A DNA stretch of 64,000 bases from Alphaproteobacteria bacterium (GCA_023898745.1 CP060237.1:496001-560000), one strand, 5' to 3'. Counted from the first letter of the stretch, positions 25,167 through 33,959 are shown. The notes: a model not told the origin generated them from the sequence alone. Made by a program: numbers and translations.

Positions 25167-26259
25167 ATTTTGCTTGACTCCTTCCTTTGAGTTTTTGTGT
25201 CGCTTCTAAGAAACGATGAACTTCTTCTAGCGTATTATCTGTGCCTAGACTGATACGTATAAAACAATCTGCAAGTTTTTTTGAAAAACCCATGCGCTCC
25301 AAGTTCTCATTTGTTTTCATTGTACCTGATGAGCATGCAATACCCAAGGATAAACAAAATCCTTCAATATCATAGCTCATCATTTGCGTTGAGCTAAGTA
25401 GATTAGGTGTGATGAGGCCGATTGTGTTAGGTAAACGAGGCGCATCTTGCCCCACAATGATAGCGTCTGGATAAATTTTTTGTAACTCTGTTTCAAACGT
25501 AGCGCGTAATTTTTTTACATAATCCCAGCTTTCATTTAGCGTTTCAGTTAGCGCCTGCGCAAATGCTAATGCGCCATAAACATTGATTGTTCCAGCTCTT
25601 TTATAATTTTCTTGTCCGCCACCAATCATTAAAGGTTGAAGTTTCAAGGCTGGCTTAAGCGCTAACATGCCAATACCAAAAGGGGTGCCAATTTTATGAC
25701 CCGACAACGAAAATCCATCTAGTTTGTCCCATGGAACCTGCGTTCTCCCCACAGCTTGAACACAGTCAGAAAAAACAAAACCTTTAAATTTATGTGTAAG
25801 CTCTATAATTTCTTCAAGTGGTTGTAACACCCCGGTTTCGCTAACCGCTGCTGTGACACATACTAATGCTTTAGGGTATTTTTGCAGCAGATGTTCTAAG
25901 GCTTGTAAATTTATGACACCATTTTTGTCTACACGACAGATAAGCTTGTCTTCGCGAACATTAAAAACAGAAGGATGTTCAACAGCAGAAACGATTACAG
26001 GACCTTTATAACCTTGTAAAACTGTATTGTTACTTTCTGTTGCGCCGCTTGTCCAAATAATATTTTTGGTGTGAATCGAGAGTGATTTTGCAACAGATGT
26101 GCGAGCATTTTCTAGCTTCTTTTTCATAAAAGCGCCTTGTGTATGAATAGATGAAGGATTGCCTGTGTATTCATACATTTCAGCTAACAATTTTTTAACT
26201 GAACTTCTTATGGGGCGTGTTGCATTATAATCAAAGTAAATAACTTTTTTTTCTACCAT
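25156..26259 (-). CDS. Second cysteine desulfurase-like PLP enzyme
   Basis: 367 residues of the same fold: IIWTSGATESNN, the PLP lysine in FSLSGHKIGTPFGIG, and GGGQENYKRAGTINV. The Cys loop is shorter (SLGIACSSGTM), followed by FIRISLGTDNT. Rickettsial genomes often carry such a shorter homologue directly upstream of iscS, and this arrangement is reproduced here. Its exact partner in sulfur transfer is unknown. The gene lies 2 bases after yceD and overlaps iscS, so yceD, this gene and iscS probably form one operon. Confidence 0.9.
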   Translation of the reverse strand: MVEKKVIYFDYNATRPIRSSVKKLLAEMYEYTGNPSSIHTQGAFMKKKLENARTSVAKSLSIHTKNIIWTSGATESNNTVLQGYKGPVIVSAVEHPSVFNVREDKLICRVDKNGVINLQALEHLLQKYPKALVCVTAAVSETGVLQPLEEIIELTHKFKGFVFSDCVQAVGRTQVPWDKLDGFSLSGHKIGTPFGIGMLALKPALKLQPLMIGGGQENYKRAGTINVYGALAFAQALTETLNESWDYVKKLRATFETELQKIYPDAIIVGQDAPRLPNTIGLITPNLLSSTQMMSYDIEGFCLSLGIACSSGTMKTNENLERMGFSKKLADCFIRISLGTDNTLEEVHRFLEATQKLKGRSQAKYAS

Positions 26260-26261
26260 GC

Positions 26262-26651
26262 TTATTCATCCGAATTCGTGACATTTAAATAGATATATTG
26301 CGCAATCACTTCACCAATGTTGATTTTGTCGTCTTCCAAAATTTCCACATCCTGCTGTATGTCAAATTTTTCAATGTCGTCTTCATGTTTTACCAGATAA
26401 AGCTCTATTTTATCTTCAACATTGATATCTTGATTATTATGTTTTACGGATGATGTGACATTACCTTCAAGCACTAAACACGGTATGACACTATCATCGC
26501 GTCGAATTGTAAACTCTCCCTTAATAAATGGAACGCTCTCAAAATCAAACCTTTCCTCCACCGCGTTTAAATCACTAGGGGTTGCTTCAAATGAAAAAAC
26601 CTTCTGTTTTTTAACGTCTATAAGTCTGTTCATTGCTTTTACACCCTGCAT
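26262..26651 (-). CDS. yceD: YceD/DUF177 family protein
   Basis: YceD proteins bind RNA and help 23S rRNA accumulate; they often precede rpmF, but in alphaproteobacteria lie next to the bamE (omlA) gene. The 129-residue product is acidic at its end and has the family marks CLVLEGNVTSSV (usual pattern C.R.L.G.V...V) and the C-terminal helix NIGEVIAQYIYLNV. The Cys residues of some homologues are reduced to one. The start may be the ATG at 26633 (MNRLIDVKK). Divergent from bamE with a 45-base gap. Confidence 0.8.
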   Translation of the reverse strand: MQGVKAMNRLIDVKKQKVFSFEATPSDLNAVEERFDFESVPFIKGEFTIRRDDSVIPCLVLEGNVTSSVKHNNQDINVEDKIELYLVKHEDDIEKFDIQQDVEILEDDKINIGEVIAQYIYLNVTNSDE

Positions 26652-26696
26652 TTCTTATTATTATTAATAGGATGAATTCATCAGCAAAACAATATT

Positions 26697-27143
26697 TTGA
26701 AAAAAGTTTATCATTTTTTATTAGCCATCACCTGTCTATTCCTCACAGCGTGCGAAGGGAGAATTGAAACCTTTGGGTTTGAGAATTTAAAAGAAGAAAG
26801 TGCACATCTGGTTGTGAAAGAGGATAATAAACAATCTGTTTTGCAAAAATTTAATGCTCCAAATGCTATGTCCGTGGATCAAAAGAGTTGGTATTACGTA
26901 TATTTAGAAAAAGAATATGTTGCATTTTTTCAAGGGAAAATTATCAATGATATATTGTTGAAACTTACCTTTGATAAAGAAGGAAATTTGGTTAAAAAAG
27001 AACTCATAGATCATTTTTTGAAGAAGCAAGTGATGTTAGAATACACAACACCCATCGAGCGCTCTAAGAAAAGCGATAACTATATTGCTGAAATTTTTGG
27101 CAACATCGCGCACACAGCTTCTGAAGAGGGTAGGGCTGGTTAA
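26697..27143 (+). CDS. bamE: Outer-membrane assembly lipoprotein BamE
   Basis: BamE is a lipoprotein of the BAM complex, which inserts beta-barrels in the outer membrane. The 148-residue product begins from a TTG codon with a normal lipoprotein signal, KKVYHFLLAITCLFLTAC; the lipid-carrying Cys is residue 19. KQSVLQKFNAPNAMSVDQKSW and WYYVYLEKE fit the BamE pattern (a helix with V...G.P, then WYY). The Gly of the usual LGxPs is Phe here. Divergent pairing with yceD is typical for alphaproteobacteria. This lipoprotein keeps a basic n-region, unlike the short-start proteins nearby. Confidence 0.85.
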   Translation: MKKVYHFLLAITCLFLTACEGRIETFGFENLKEESAHLVVKEDNKQSVLQKFNAPNAMSVDQKSWYYVYLEKEYVAFFQGKIINDILLKLTFDKEGNLVKKELIDHFLKKQVMLEYTTPIERSKKSDNYIAEIFGNIAHTASEEGRAG

Positions 27144-27150
27144 ATAAACT

Positions 27151-27213
27151 CGTCATCACAAGGCGCATGAAATGCGCCGTGGTGATCATGGCCACGCTCC
27201 GATCGCCATGACG
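27151..27213. repeat. Family A element
   Basis: CGTCATCACAAGGCGC...CGCCATGACG, with a shortened spacer between the two hairpins. Confidence 0.85.
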
Positions 27214-27285
27214 GTGTTTTTTTCAGGATGACGTGAGTATCAAATCAGTGTCATAATAAAACAAGAACTTAAAAACCTAAAAAGA

Positions 27286-28923
27286 ATGCTCCTTTTGTTT
27301 GCCAATTTAGCATTATGGAAAGAAATGACAGATCCTAATGTCACGCATTCTTTTAAAGATATTCAAGCATTTTTAGATAAATACCCCAGATGGCCGCGCG
27401 AGAAAAAAGTAGTTGAAAAGGGTGAGGTATATATCACAACAAAAACACCCAGCGCAAAAGCGCTGGGTTGGTTTCGTAAATACAAACCAATATCTTTGCA
27501 GGCACATGCAGTGTATATCCATCATTTACCAAAGCATAAAAAAGCTCAGCATATCAGGCATATCTGGCAAACGACGTGCATGACGTTAGATGAGCAGATG
27601 GAGTGGTATAAGAAGTATCTTACTTATTTAAATCGCAAAGCGCATTTAAGACGATTAGATTTTTTATATGTAACAAAACAGTCGAATATGCTCTCAGCTT
27701 ACGGCTTGCTAGTTTCAAAATTTAAGAGAAATGCCAAATTTCGGCATGACTGTCTAGAAAAAAAACCGAGAATTAAGTTACTTAAAACACCTTCACGTGG
27801 AGAAACTTTGGCGTATCTGCATCACTTAAGATCCAAAGGACGATTTGATGATATTTATCTGATTTTGAGGAATTTCAAGCATGATCAAAATACTTTTGCG
27901 CAGCAATGGGCGTATGAAAGATTGAGGCTTGCGAAGGAATTGGTTCAAAAAAAGAGACCTAGAGAGGCTTATGAAATATTGGATAAAGGGCCTTTAAGAG
28001 GATCTCATTTGCAAAACGATGTTGTGATTTTTAAGATTGAAATTGGATATCACCTTTTAGGTTACAGAAAGAAACTTGTAAAGCCGCTGCAATATATTTA
28101 TGCACGCAGCGGCAATCCAAGCTCAAAGAGTTACGCAGCTTATTACCTTGGTATGATTCAAAATGATACTGAATGGTTTAAAAAAGCCACATCCTACCCA
28201 ACAACATATTTTGGTCAAAAAGCTTTAAAGAGATTGAAATTAAAATCGCCACCTTTCATGATTGCGACAAAATTTACCAAGCAAACAGATTTGATCAAAG
28301 CTTTATTTGCTCTAGATACATCTGATCCTGAGGTATTAAAGGAGTTTATATTTGCTGTCATGAGAAGGGATGTAAACACACTAGATCAAGCCGCCGCTTT
28401 TATTGAAAAAGTTGATCAAAAATTTGGCCCGCCTTTTACTTTATGGGCGGGATTATATGCTCAGATGAGGTTTAGCAAAACGCCAAAACTTAAATGTTTG
28501 TATCCAACATTACCAGGTGTAAAGAGCCCATTTTATTTGGGGATTATCAAGCAAGAAAGTTTATTTGATCCAAGAGCAAGAAGTTGCGCAAATGCTTTGG
28601 GGTATATGCAGCTTATCAGAAAAACGGCATGCAAATATGCAGGCTACGCTGCAACAGAAGAAGAAATATTAGATCCAAAAAATAACCTTGAGTGGGGTGG
28701 TCGTTATATTTGTGCTTTGAAAGACATATACAATCATTCAGTTGTTTTGATGCTGTGTGATTATAACGCTGGTGATTTTAATGTCAAAAAATGGGTGGAT
28801 ATTTATGGTGATCCAAAGAAGATATCAGAAGAAAAATTTATTGCGCTGATTCCATTTAAAGAAACAAAGCATTATGTGAAGCAGGTATTGGCGAATCAGG
28901 AAGTTTATAAGGAGTTGATGTAG
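27286..28923 (+). CDS. Soluble lytic murein transglycosylase
   Basis: Cleaves the glycan strands of peptidoglycan in the periplasm to give 1,6-anhydro ends. The 545-residue product has the Slt70 plan: a long alpha-helical ring-forming region (residues about 20-400) and a C-terminal SLT domain. The domain shows the catalytic Glu in GIIKQESLFDPRARS (about residue 423), ALGYMQLIRKTA, NLEWGGRYI and LCDYNAGDF. Normal members have a signal peptide of 20-30 residues; here the sequence starts MLLLFANLALWKEM. It is strong evidence that the short hydrophobic start works as an export signal. Not linked to other cell-wall genes except nearby murE. Confidence 0.93.
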   Translation: MLLLFANLALWKEMTDPNVTHSFKDIQAFLDKYPRWPREKKVVEKGEVYITTKTPSAKALGWFRKYKPISLQAHAVYIHHLPKHKKAQHIRHIWQTTCMTLDEQMEWYKKYLTYLNRKAHLRRLDFLYVTKQSNMLSAYGLLVSKFKRNAKFRHDCLEKKPRIKLLKTPSRGETLAYLHHLRSKGRFDDIYLILRNFKHDQNTFAQQWAYERLRLAKELVQKKRPREAYEILDKGPLRGSHLQNDVVIFKIEIGYHLLGYRKKLVKPLQYIYARSGNPSSKSYAAYYLGMIQNDTEWFKKATSYPTTYFGQKALKRLKLKSPPFMIATKFTKQTDLIKALFALDTSDPEVLKEFIFAVMRRDVNTLDQAAAFIEKVDQKFGPPFTLWAGLYAQMRFSKTPKLKCLYPTLPGVKSPFYLGIIKQESLFDPRARSCANALGYMQLIRKTACKYAGYAATEEEILDPKNNLEWGGRYICALKDIYNHSVVLMLCDYNAGDFNVKKWVDIYGDPKKISEEKFIALIPFKETKHYVKQVLANQEVYKELM

Positions 28924-28937
28924 GAGAAATATAGGCA

Positions 28938-29035
28938 CGTCATCACGAATCCGCCGTAGCTTTAGCGAAGGCGAGATGTGGTGATCCAGAAAATATGGAT
29001 GGCCACGATTTTCTGACAAAAATCTCGCCATGACG
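28938..29035. repeat. Family A element, expanded
   Basis: CGTCATCACGAATCCGCC...CGCCATGACG with longer loops in both hairpins. Confidence 0.85.
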
Positions 29036-29106
29036 AGCGTCTTTTATATTTATCTTCTTCATTTATTTTTACCTACAAATTGTTTATCATGGGTATATAT
29101 AAGTTT

Positions 29107-29183
29107 CGTCATCCTGAGTGCGTAGCACGAAGGATCTTCTTGCGACATACTCAAAAAGATCCTTCGCTGTGCTCAGGATGACG
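29107..29183. repeat. Family B element directly before ahpC
   Basis: CGTCATCCTGAGTGCG...GCTCAGGATGACG, nearly perfect palindrome. An in-frame reading through it would lengthen AhpC, but the ribosome site lies after it. Confidence 0.9.
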
Positions 29184-29204
29184 GGTGTACATAAGGAGAA
29201 GCGC

Positions 29205-29738
29205 ATGATTAAAGTTGGTGACCAATTCCCAAAATTCCACCTTACAGCAGTTGTGTCTAATGATATTGATGATGCATTTGTTGAAATAAATGAAGAAAGT
29301 TACAAAGGTAAATGGCAGGTGATTTTCTTTTGGCCAAAGGATTTTACGTTTATTTGCCCAACGGAAATTTTAGCATTTGATGCAATGTTGCCAGAGCTAG
29401 AAAAAAGAAATGCAGTGTTGTTAGGTGGAAGTACAGATAATGAATTTGTTCATTTGGAGTGGAGACGTCAAAAGTTGCCAAATATCAAATTTCCAATGCT
29501 TTCAGATCTAAAGAGAGACTTATCAACAGCCCTTGGAATTTTGGATGAAAATGAAGGTGTGAGCCAACGTGCAACATTTATTCTTGATCCAGAAGGTATT
29601 GTGCGTTTTTCTATGGTTACAGATCTAAGTGTAGGAAGAAATCCTCAAGAAGTTTTGCGTGTCCTTGATGCGCTGCAAGAAGGTGGGTTGTGTCCTTGTA
29701 ACTGGAATAAAGGGGATGAAACTTTAACACCTTCATGA
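29205..29738 (+). CDS. ahpC: AhpC-type peroxiredoxin
   Basis: Thiol peroxidase reducing H2O2 and organic peroxides. The 177-residue product has the peroxidatic Cys51 in FTFICPTEILAF and the resolving Cys near the C-terminus in GGLCPCNWNKGD, as in the AhpC group found in Mycobacterium. The ATG at 29205 follows AAGGAGAA; an in-frame start at 29118 would add a peptide encoded by the preceding B repeat and is rejected. The stop overlaps the murE start by four bases. The electron donor is not visible; thioredoxin is encoded at 40770. Confidence 0.93.
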   Translation: MIKVGDQFPKFHLTAVVSNDIDDAFVEINEESYKGKWQVIFFWPKDFTFICPTEILAFDAMLPELEKRNAVLLGGSTDNEFVHLEWRRQKLPNIKFPMLSDLKRDLSTALGILDENEGVSQRATFILDPEGIVRFSMVTDLSVGRNPQEVLRVLDALQEGGLCPCNWNKGDETLTPS

Positions 29739-31081
29739 TCCGAAACGATTCTCGAACTGTCAAAAAAGGCGATACATTTGTATGTGTCCCAAATCCTAAA
29801 GAAGAAGAATATATAAAAGATGCGTTAGCACGTGGCGCTACCACAATTATTGGGCAAAAGCATTTATCGCATTTAGCACCAGATTTTATTGTTACAGATA
29901 ATCCTAGATTATATTTAGTCCAAGAGCTTGCGAAAGCAAGAAACTATAAGCAGCCTGAGTATTGTGTTGCTGTTACAGGAACCAATGGTAAAACATCTGT
30001 TGTGACCTATTTGCGTCAAATCTGGAAACATCTAGGCGTGAAGGGTGCAAGTCTTGGTTCTCTTGGATTAGACTGGGATTTTTGTCATCACGCGTCTCGC
30101 GAAGCGGGGTGTGGTGATCCATCATGGATGGCCACAGATCCTGCGGATCTTCGCCATGACGATGCATTTAAATTAACCACTGTAGATCCGATAGTGTTTA
30201 GTCAAATACTGGAATTTTTACCTGCAGATTATTTCGCATTTGAAGCTTCAAGTCATGGGCTCGATCAACACAGAACAGACACATGCAAACTCGCAGCAGT
30301 TTGTTTCACAAACCTCACAAATGAGCACTTGGATTATCATAAGACAATGGAAGAATATTTCCAATCTAAGCGCAGATTATTTACAGAGTTAGCTGGTCCC
30401 GAGACGCTCAAAGTGATTTATAAAAACTGCCCTTATGGCAGGCGACTTATAAATGAAAATTTTCCCAATACTGTTACATACGGGGATGAATTTCCATTTC
30501 CTACAGATGACTTACAAATATTTGGTGAAGCGCAACTGCATAACCTAACAGCAGCCGTTTTATTATCTGGTTTTTCTTTAGACCGTGTGAAGCCAATTTT
30601 ACCGCTTCTTACGCCACCTAAAGGGCGTATGCAATATGTCGGCTCTAACAAAAAAGGTGGAAAGATTTTTGTTGATTTTGCGCATACACCGAATGCGCTG
30701 CAAAATGTTTTGGAAATGTTACGTCCAATTACACAAGGTAATTTAATTGTTGTATTTGGATGTGGCGGTGATCGCGACAAAACCAAGCGCCCTATGATGG
30801 GAAAAATTGCATCAGACTTAGCTGATATGGTGATTATAACTGAAGATAATCCTAGATTTGAAAACCCTGATTTGATTCGAAAAGATATTATGGAAGGCGC
30901 ATCGTTTGCTTTTGAAATTCATGGTCGAGAATTAGCGATTGCACATGCGATATCTATTGCTAGATCGAATGATGTTGTTGTGATTGCTGGAAGGGGTGAT
31001 GAAAAATATCAAAAGATTCAAGGGAAAGAATATGAGCTACATGATGAAACTGTCATCAAAAAAATGCTCGCAGTTGAATAA
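29735..31081 (+). CDS. murE: UDP-MurNAc-tripeptide synthetase with an inserted palindrome
   Basis: Adds meso-diaminopimelate to UDP-MurNAc-L-Ala-D-Glu in peptidoglycan synthesis. The ATP loop GTNGKTSVVTY is at about residue 81, and the diaminopimelate-binding motif DNPR is at about residue 371 (TEDNPRFENP), which indicates mDAP rather than Lys. GGDRDKTKRPMMG is conserved. The protein has 448 residues, short for MurE (about 480-500), with a reduced N-terminal and middle region, even though a family A element (30083-30161) adds about 26 codons after LGLDWDF. The insertion lies where other MurE proteins have a short loop after the P-loop helix. Coupled to ahpC. Confidence 0.95.
   Translation: MIRNDSRTVKKGDTFVCVPNPKEEEYIKDALARGATTIIGQKHLSHLAPDFIVTDNPRLYLVQELAKARNYKQPEYCVAVTGTNGKTSVVTYLRQIWKHLGVKGASLGSLGLDWDFCHHASREAGCGDPSWMATDPADLRHDDAFKLTTVDPIVFSQILEFLPADYFAFEASSHGLDQHRTDTCKLAAVCFTNLTNEHLDYHKTMEEYFQSKRRLFTELAGPETLKVIYKNCPYGRRLINENFPNTVTYGDEFPFPTDDLQIFGEAQLHNLTAAVLLSGFSLDRVKPILPLLTPPKGRMQYVGSNKKGGKIFVDFAHTPNALQNVLEMLRPITQGNLIVVFGCGGDRDKTKRPMMGKIASDLADMVIITEDNPRFENPDLIRKDIMEGASFAFEIHGRELAIAHAISIARSNDVVVIAGRGDEKYQKIQGKEYELHDETVIKKMLAVE
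30083..30161. repeat. Family A element inserted in frame in murE
   Basis: TGTCATCACGCGTC...CGCCATGACG is translated as HHASREAGCGD and following residues. The murE frame is open on both sides. Confidence 0.9.
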
Positions 31082-31112
31082 GAGATTAACCAGGACGTAC
31101 CCAGAAAATCTA

Positions 31113-31751
31113 TTAGTCGTCGTTTTTCAAATCGAGCGCATCTTCAACTTGAAGATGCCCAAGATTTGAGAGTGTTTTTAAGACTTCGGCACCTTCTTCA
31201 AGGCTATTTGTGTGAATAATCGTTTTTCCAGTTGGATTTTTCCATATAATATCACCACCGTTATCTCTTAGTGCTTGGAGTTGAGCAATGACATCCTTAT
31301 TCCACACTAAGTCTTTCCCAATCGTAATGCCAGGTGTGTTATCAGGAGCAATTTTATTAGATTCTGTTAGTGCAAAATCTCCAGCTCTATTTTGCCTATA
31401 CTCGGAAAGCGGATCATCTTCACCAATATCAGTGTATGAATCTTTTGCAATTTGCACCGCGTCAGACGCCATTGCATTCATCTCTTCTACAGCAGCAATG
31501 AGCTCATTCAATTCTGCAATTTCTTCTGGAGATTTTGCTTTTTTACGAGCTTTTCTCAATTCATATTTTGCTTGGTTGGTTTGAGATTTTGCTTCGAGAG
31601 CTTTGTTTTTTGCAATTTCAGCCTCTGTTTTTGCGCTATCAATATCGCCATCATTTTTTCTGTTTTTTGCATTATTTGCAGCTGCTGCTGCATCTTGCTT
31701 TATACTTTCTACAGAATTTTTTAATGACGATAAAATATCTTTGTATGACAT
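31113..31751 (-). CDS. Cluster gene 5: coiled-coil protein with the LGxC/dIxW domain
   Basis: Function unknown, 212 residues. The N-terminal two thirds are a charged, Ala-rich coiled coil (residues about 5-110). The C-terminal part (about 135-212) matches the domain of the four upstream paralogues: PGITIGKDLVWN, LQALRDNGGDIIWKNPTGKTIIHT and a closing DALDLKNDD. It has no Cys, unlike the others. It starts MSYKDILSS after GGAAC in the upstream gap. Last gene of a five-gene minus-strand series; a B repeat lies between it and gene 4. Confidence 0.8.
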   Translation of the reverse strand: MSYKDILSSLKNSVESIKQDAAAAANNAKNRKNDGDIDSAKTEAEIAKNKALEAKSQTNQAKYELRKARKKAKSPEEIAELNELIAAVEEMNAMASDAVQIAKDSYTDIGEDDPLSEYRQNRAGDFALTESNKIAPDNTPGITIGKDLVWNKDVIAQLQALRDNGGDIIWKNPTGKTIIHTNSLEEGAEVLKTLSNLGHLQVEDALDLKNDD

Positions 31752-31813
31752 TTTTAAATGTTCCTTTCATGATCTGGGAGGATTTTTCCTCCCCATAAAA
31801 GCGAACATTTTTT

Positions 31814-31884
31814 TGTCATTCCGAGTGAAACGAAGGGTTTTCTCATAATAGATCAAAAGATTCTTCATTTTACTCAGAATAACG
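31814..31884. repeat. Family B element, degraded
   Basis: TGTCATTCCGAGTGAAACG...TACTCAGAATAACG. Both arms are mutated but pairing is still visible. Confidence 0.75.
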
Positions 31885-31938
31885 GTGTCTTTCAATTCAA
31901 TGGGAAGGAAAGAAGTTTACACTTCTTTCAACTTATTC

Positions 31939-32241
31939 TTACCAAGTAAGGTTTAGACAATGTCTCAATTCTACAGCGTCTTGATCACTGCTAGTTAGTA
32001 GATTTTTAAGCGCTTGAATACCATCTGTACAAATTGTTGTACGTCCGTTGCAAGTGCTATTCCAAGAAATATCCACTTTCTCACAAATCGTTTTAAGACT
32101 TGCTTGTGTATCTGCATCTAATTTAATGCAACATCCAAGACTAAATTTTGGAGTGTTATCTTCTAGCGTTTCGCAGTTTGTACACTCTGAAGTAGTCGTT
32201 GTTGTAGTCGTTGTATTGTTGGTTGTTGAACCCCATGTCAT
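31939..32241 (-). CDS. Cluster gene 4: small Cys-containing LGxC/dIxW-domain protein
   Basis: Function unknown, 100 residues. The ATG at 32241 (MTWGSTTNNT) is chosen because AAAGGA precedes it. A poly-Thr stretch leads to a SECTNCETL CxxC pair. The domain follows: PKFSLGCCIKLD, a helix, VDISWNSTCNGRTTICTDGIQALKNLL, and a C-terminal end RHCLNLTW. Seven Cys in 100 residues suggest metal binding or disulfides. No signal peptide is present. Paralogue of the neighbouring genes. Confidence 0.8.
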   Translation of the reverse strand: MTWGSTTNNTTTTTTTTSECTNCETLEDNTPKFSLGCCIKLDADTQASLKTICEKVDISWNSTCNGRTTICTDGIQALKNLLTSSDQDAVELRHCLNLTW

Positions 32242-32355
32242 AGTTTTTGATCCTTTCTTCCGAGGAAGTTGATTCTTCCTCATCAAATTGAGAAAAATTC
32301 CCTCAATTCAATGGGGAAGAAAGGGAAAGGATCAAAGCATTATGACATTGTTAAC

Positions 32356-32691
32356 TTAACCGTCGCATTTCTCAAGGTTTAATGCGTCAGACAATTCTTC
32401 TGTTGCAAGAACATGTCTTAGTTTGCAAATATCCATAGTTACAACAGTTCTGCAACCAGATTTAGTGTGATGCTCAGGGCAAGTTTCACATTCATAGTTC
32501 CAGATAATTGTATCTGCGTTATGCTTTAATAGTTCCAACAATGTTGTTACGTTAGGTCCGTTGCTGAATCCTTCTTCTGTTTTTTCTAAGTCAAAAACAA
32601 AGCAGCATCCTAAGAAAATCCAAGGTTTATTTGATTCTGGTTGCGTGCAATCTGGACAGCCTGGACAGTTGTTTTCAGTTGTAGTCGTCAT
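32356..32691 (-). CDS. Cluster gene 3: small Cys-rich LGxC/dIxW-domain protein
   Basis: Function unknown, 111 residues. It begins MTTTTENNCPGCPDC, with AAAGGA just upstream. The shared domain reads PWIFLGCCFVFDL, VTTLLELLKHNADTIIWNYECETC, then an extra Cys/His insertion (CPEHHTKSGC) before RTVVTMDICKLRHVL, and it ends SDALNLEKCDG. Eleven Cys and two His make a zinc-type structure plausible. Most similar in its end to gene 5 (DALDL) and gene 4 (CLNL). Confidence 0.8.
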   Translation of the reverse strand: MTTTTENNCPGCPDCTQPESNKPWIFLGCCFVFDLEKTEEGFSNGPNVTTLLELLKHNADTIIWNYECETCPEHHTKSGCRTVVTMDICKLRHVLATEELSDALNLEKCDG

Positions 32692-32815
32692 TATGATTCC
32701 TTTACATATATACTGTACGATGCTTATCGTGCATCTTTATTAATTTATATTTTTTAATGTTCCAATTTATTCAGATTGCATATTGCAGCAATCTTCTAAA
32801 AATAAATGTAAAAAT

Positions 32816-33409
32816 TTATTTCAAGAAGACAGCCCATCCTGTTAAAAAATTGTTGTTCATCGCATGTTTTAATTGTTGCAAATCATTAAAACATACAAGC
32901 GTTTTGCCATGGCCTGGAGATGACCATGCAATATCGCCATTTCTTTTATGAAGCTCTTGTATAGTTGCAACGCTACTGCCTTCAACTACCTCATATTGGT
33001 TATCTATCTTTTGAGTATCCCAAGTCAAACAATCTCCAAGAGCTATAAAAGGAGATTCTTTAGGATTTGTATTACATTTTTCTTGCAAACAAGAATTTGA
33101 AATACTTATTTCCTCTTCAACTGTGATTATTTGAAAATCATAGTTCAAGTTTTTAAACATCATGGGATGGTTTTTGTTGACATTCACAACTTGTAGTTGA
33201 TTGCCAAATAGATTGATATCAATAAGTTCAAGAAGAGCGGTCAAAATCTCTGTATTAATTTTTCTTATATCGTACAAATAAAGGGTTTTTGTTTGAACAC
33301 GGCCTAATACATCCAAGATAGCATTTTTGTTTTCTAGAGATACCTTTTCTTCATAGATATCCCACTGAAAAATTGCCGCTTTTTTAGACAAAAAATAAAT
33401 ACTTAACAT
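32816..33409 (-). CDS. Cluster gene 2: STAS-like domain fused to the LGxC/dIxW domain
   Basis: Function unknown, 197 residues. Residues 1 to about 100 look like a STAS fold (IFQWDIYEEKVSLENKNAIL, KTLYLYDIRKINTEILTAL, GNQLQVVNVN), the small alpha/beta module of anti-sigma antagonists and sulfate transporters. I infer this from strand/helix order only, and no phosphorylatable Ser motif is evident. Residues about 118-197 are the cluster domain: SPFIALGDCLTWDT, SSVATIQELHKRNGDIAWSSPGHGKTLVCFNDLQQLKHAM. AAAGGA lies before the ATG. The only member with an added folded N-terminal domain. Confidence 0.75.
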   Translation of the reverse strand: MLSIYFLSKKAAIFQWDIYEEKVSLENKNAILDVLGRVQTKTLYLYDIRKINTEILTALLELIDINLFGNQLQVVNVNKNHPMMFKNLNYDFQIITVEEEISISNSCLQEKCNTNPKESPFIALGDCLTWDTQKIDNQYEVVEGSSVATIQELHKRNGDIAWSSPGHGKTLVCFNDLQQLKHAMNNNFLTGWAVFLK

Positions 33410-33463
33410 TTTGATACCGTTCCTTTAAATAATGTTCATGAGCTCGAGGCGCTTTAGCTATTA

Positions 33464-33817
33464 TTAATAGTCAAAGCTTGTACCTTCGCCTTCGCCTTCT
33501 TCGTCTGTTGCTGTGCCACCTTGAAGAACCGTTTTAAGATTTTGAATTGCATCTTGCAATTGACATATGGATTTCATACAAACAATTGTGTTTCCATGAC
33601 ACTTTGATGCCCAAAGAATTTTTCCTTCTTCTTCAATGAAGCTTTTTAATGTTGCTACGTTGCTGCCTGCAGGAATAGTATAAAGACCACTCTCTTCTCT
33701 TTTTGTGTCCCACTTTACGCATTTTCCAAGTGTTATGATAGGATATTGAGGCTTGAAATGGACTTCATGTTTCTCGCACTTTGCACAATCGTCTTCTGAA
33801 TATAATGTCGTCGTCAT
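33464..33817 (-). CDS. Cluster gene 1: small LGxC/dIxW-domain protein
   Basis: Function unknown, 117 residues. The ATG at 33817 (MTTTLYSEDDCAKCEKH) follows AAGGAG and is preferred over a more distant one at 33847. The domain is the clearest of the five: YPIITLGKCVKWDTK, GSNVATLKSFIEEEGKILWASKCHGNTIVCMKSICQLQDAI. The N-terminal CAKC and internal Cys residues may bind metal. The C-terminus is acidic (TDEEGEGEGTSFDY). It is the first gene of the series, 45 bases after a strong promoter. Confidence 0.85.
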   Translation of the reverse strand: MTTTLYSEDDCAKCEKHEVHFKPQYPIITLGKCVKWDTKREESGLYTIPAGSNVATLKSFIEEEGKILWASKCHGNTIVCMKSICQLQDAIQNLKTVLQGGTATDEEGEGEGTSFDY

Positions 33818-33861
33818 AAAAAGCTCCTTATCATTAGCAAATATCATTTTGTTCTGAACTT

Positions 33862-33890
33862 ATTATATCAAATAGTCATTAATATTTCAA
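33862..33890 (-). promoter_or_regulatory. Strong candidate promoter of the five-gene cluster
   Basis: On the minus strand TTGAAA (33890-33885) and TATAAT (33867-33862) are 17 bases apart in a very AT-rich region, 45 bases before cluster gene 1. No other promoter of this quality was seen inside the cluster. Confidence 0.6.
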
Positions 33891-33959
33891 TATAAATTTA
33901 ATATAAATATATAAAATATAAGTAAAAAATTGTATTTTTTTATAATGCCTGGCGTTGAG

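Noticed and set aside
29118..29204. Longer N-terminus for AhpC
   Set aside because: The added residues are encoded by the family B repeat, and a strong AAGGAG lies directly before the ATG at 29205, where the conserved protein begins.
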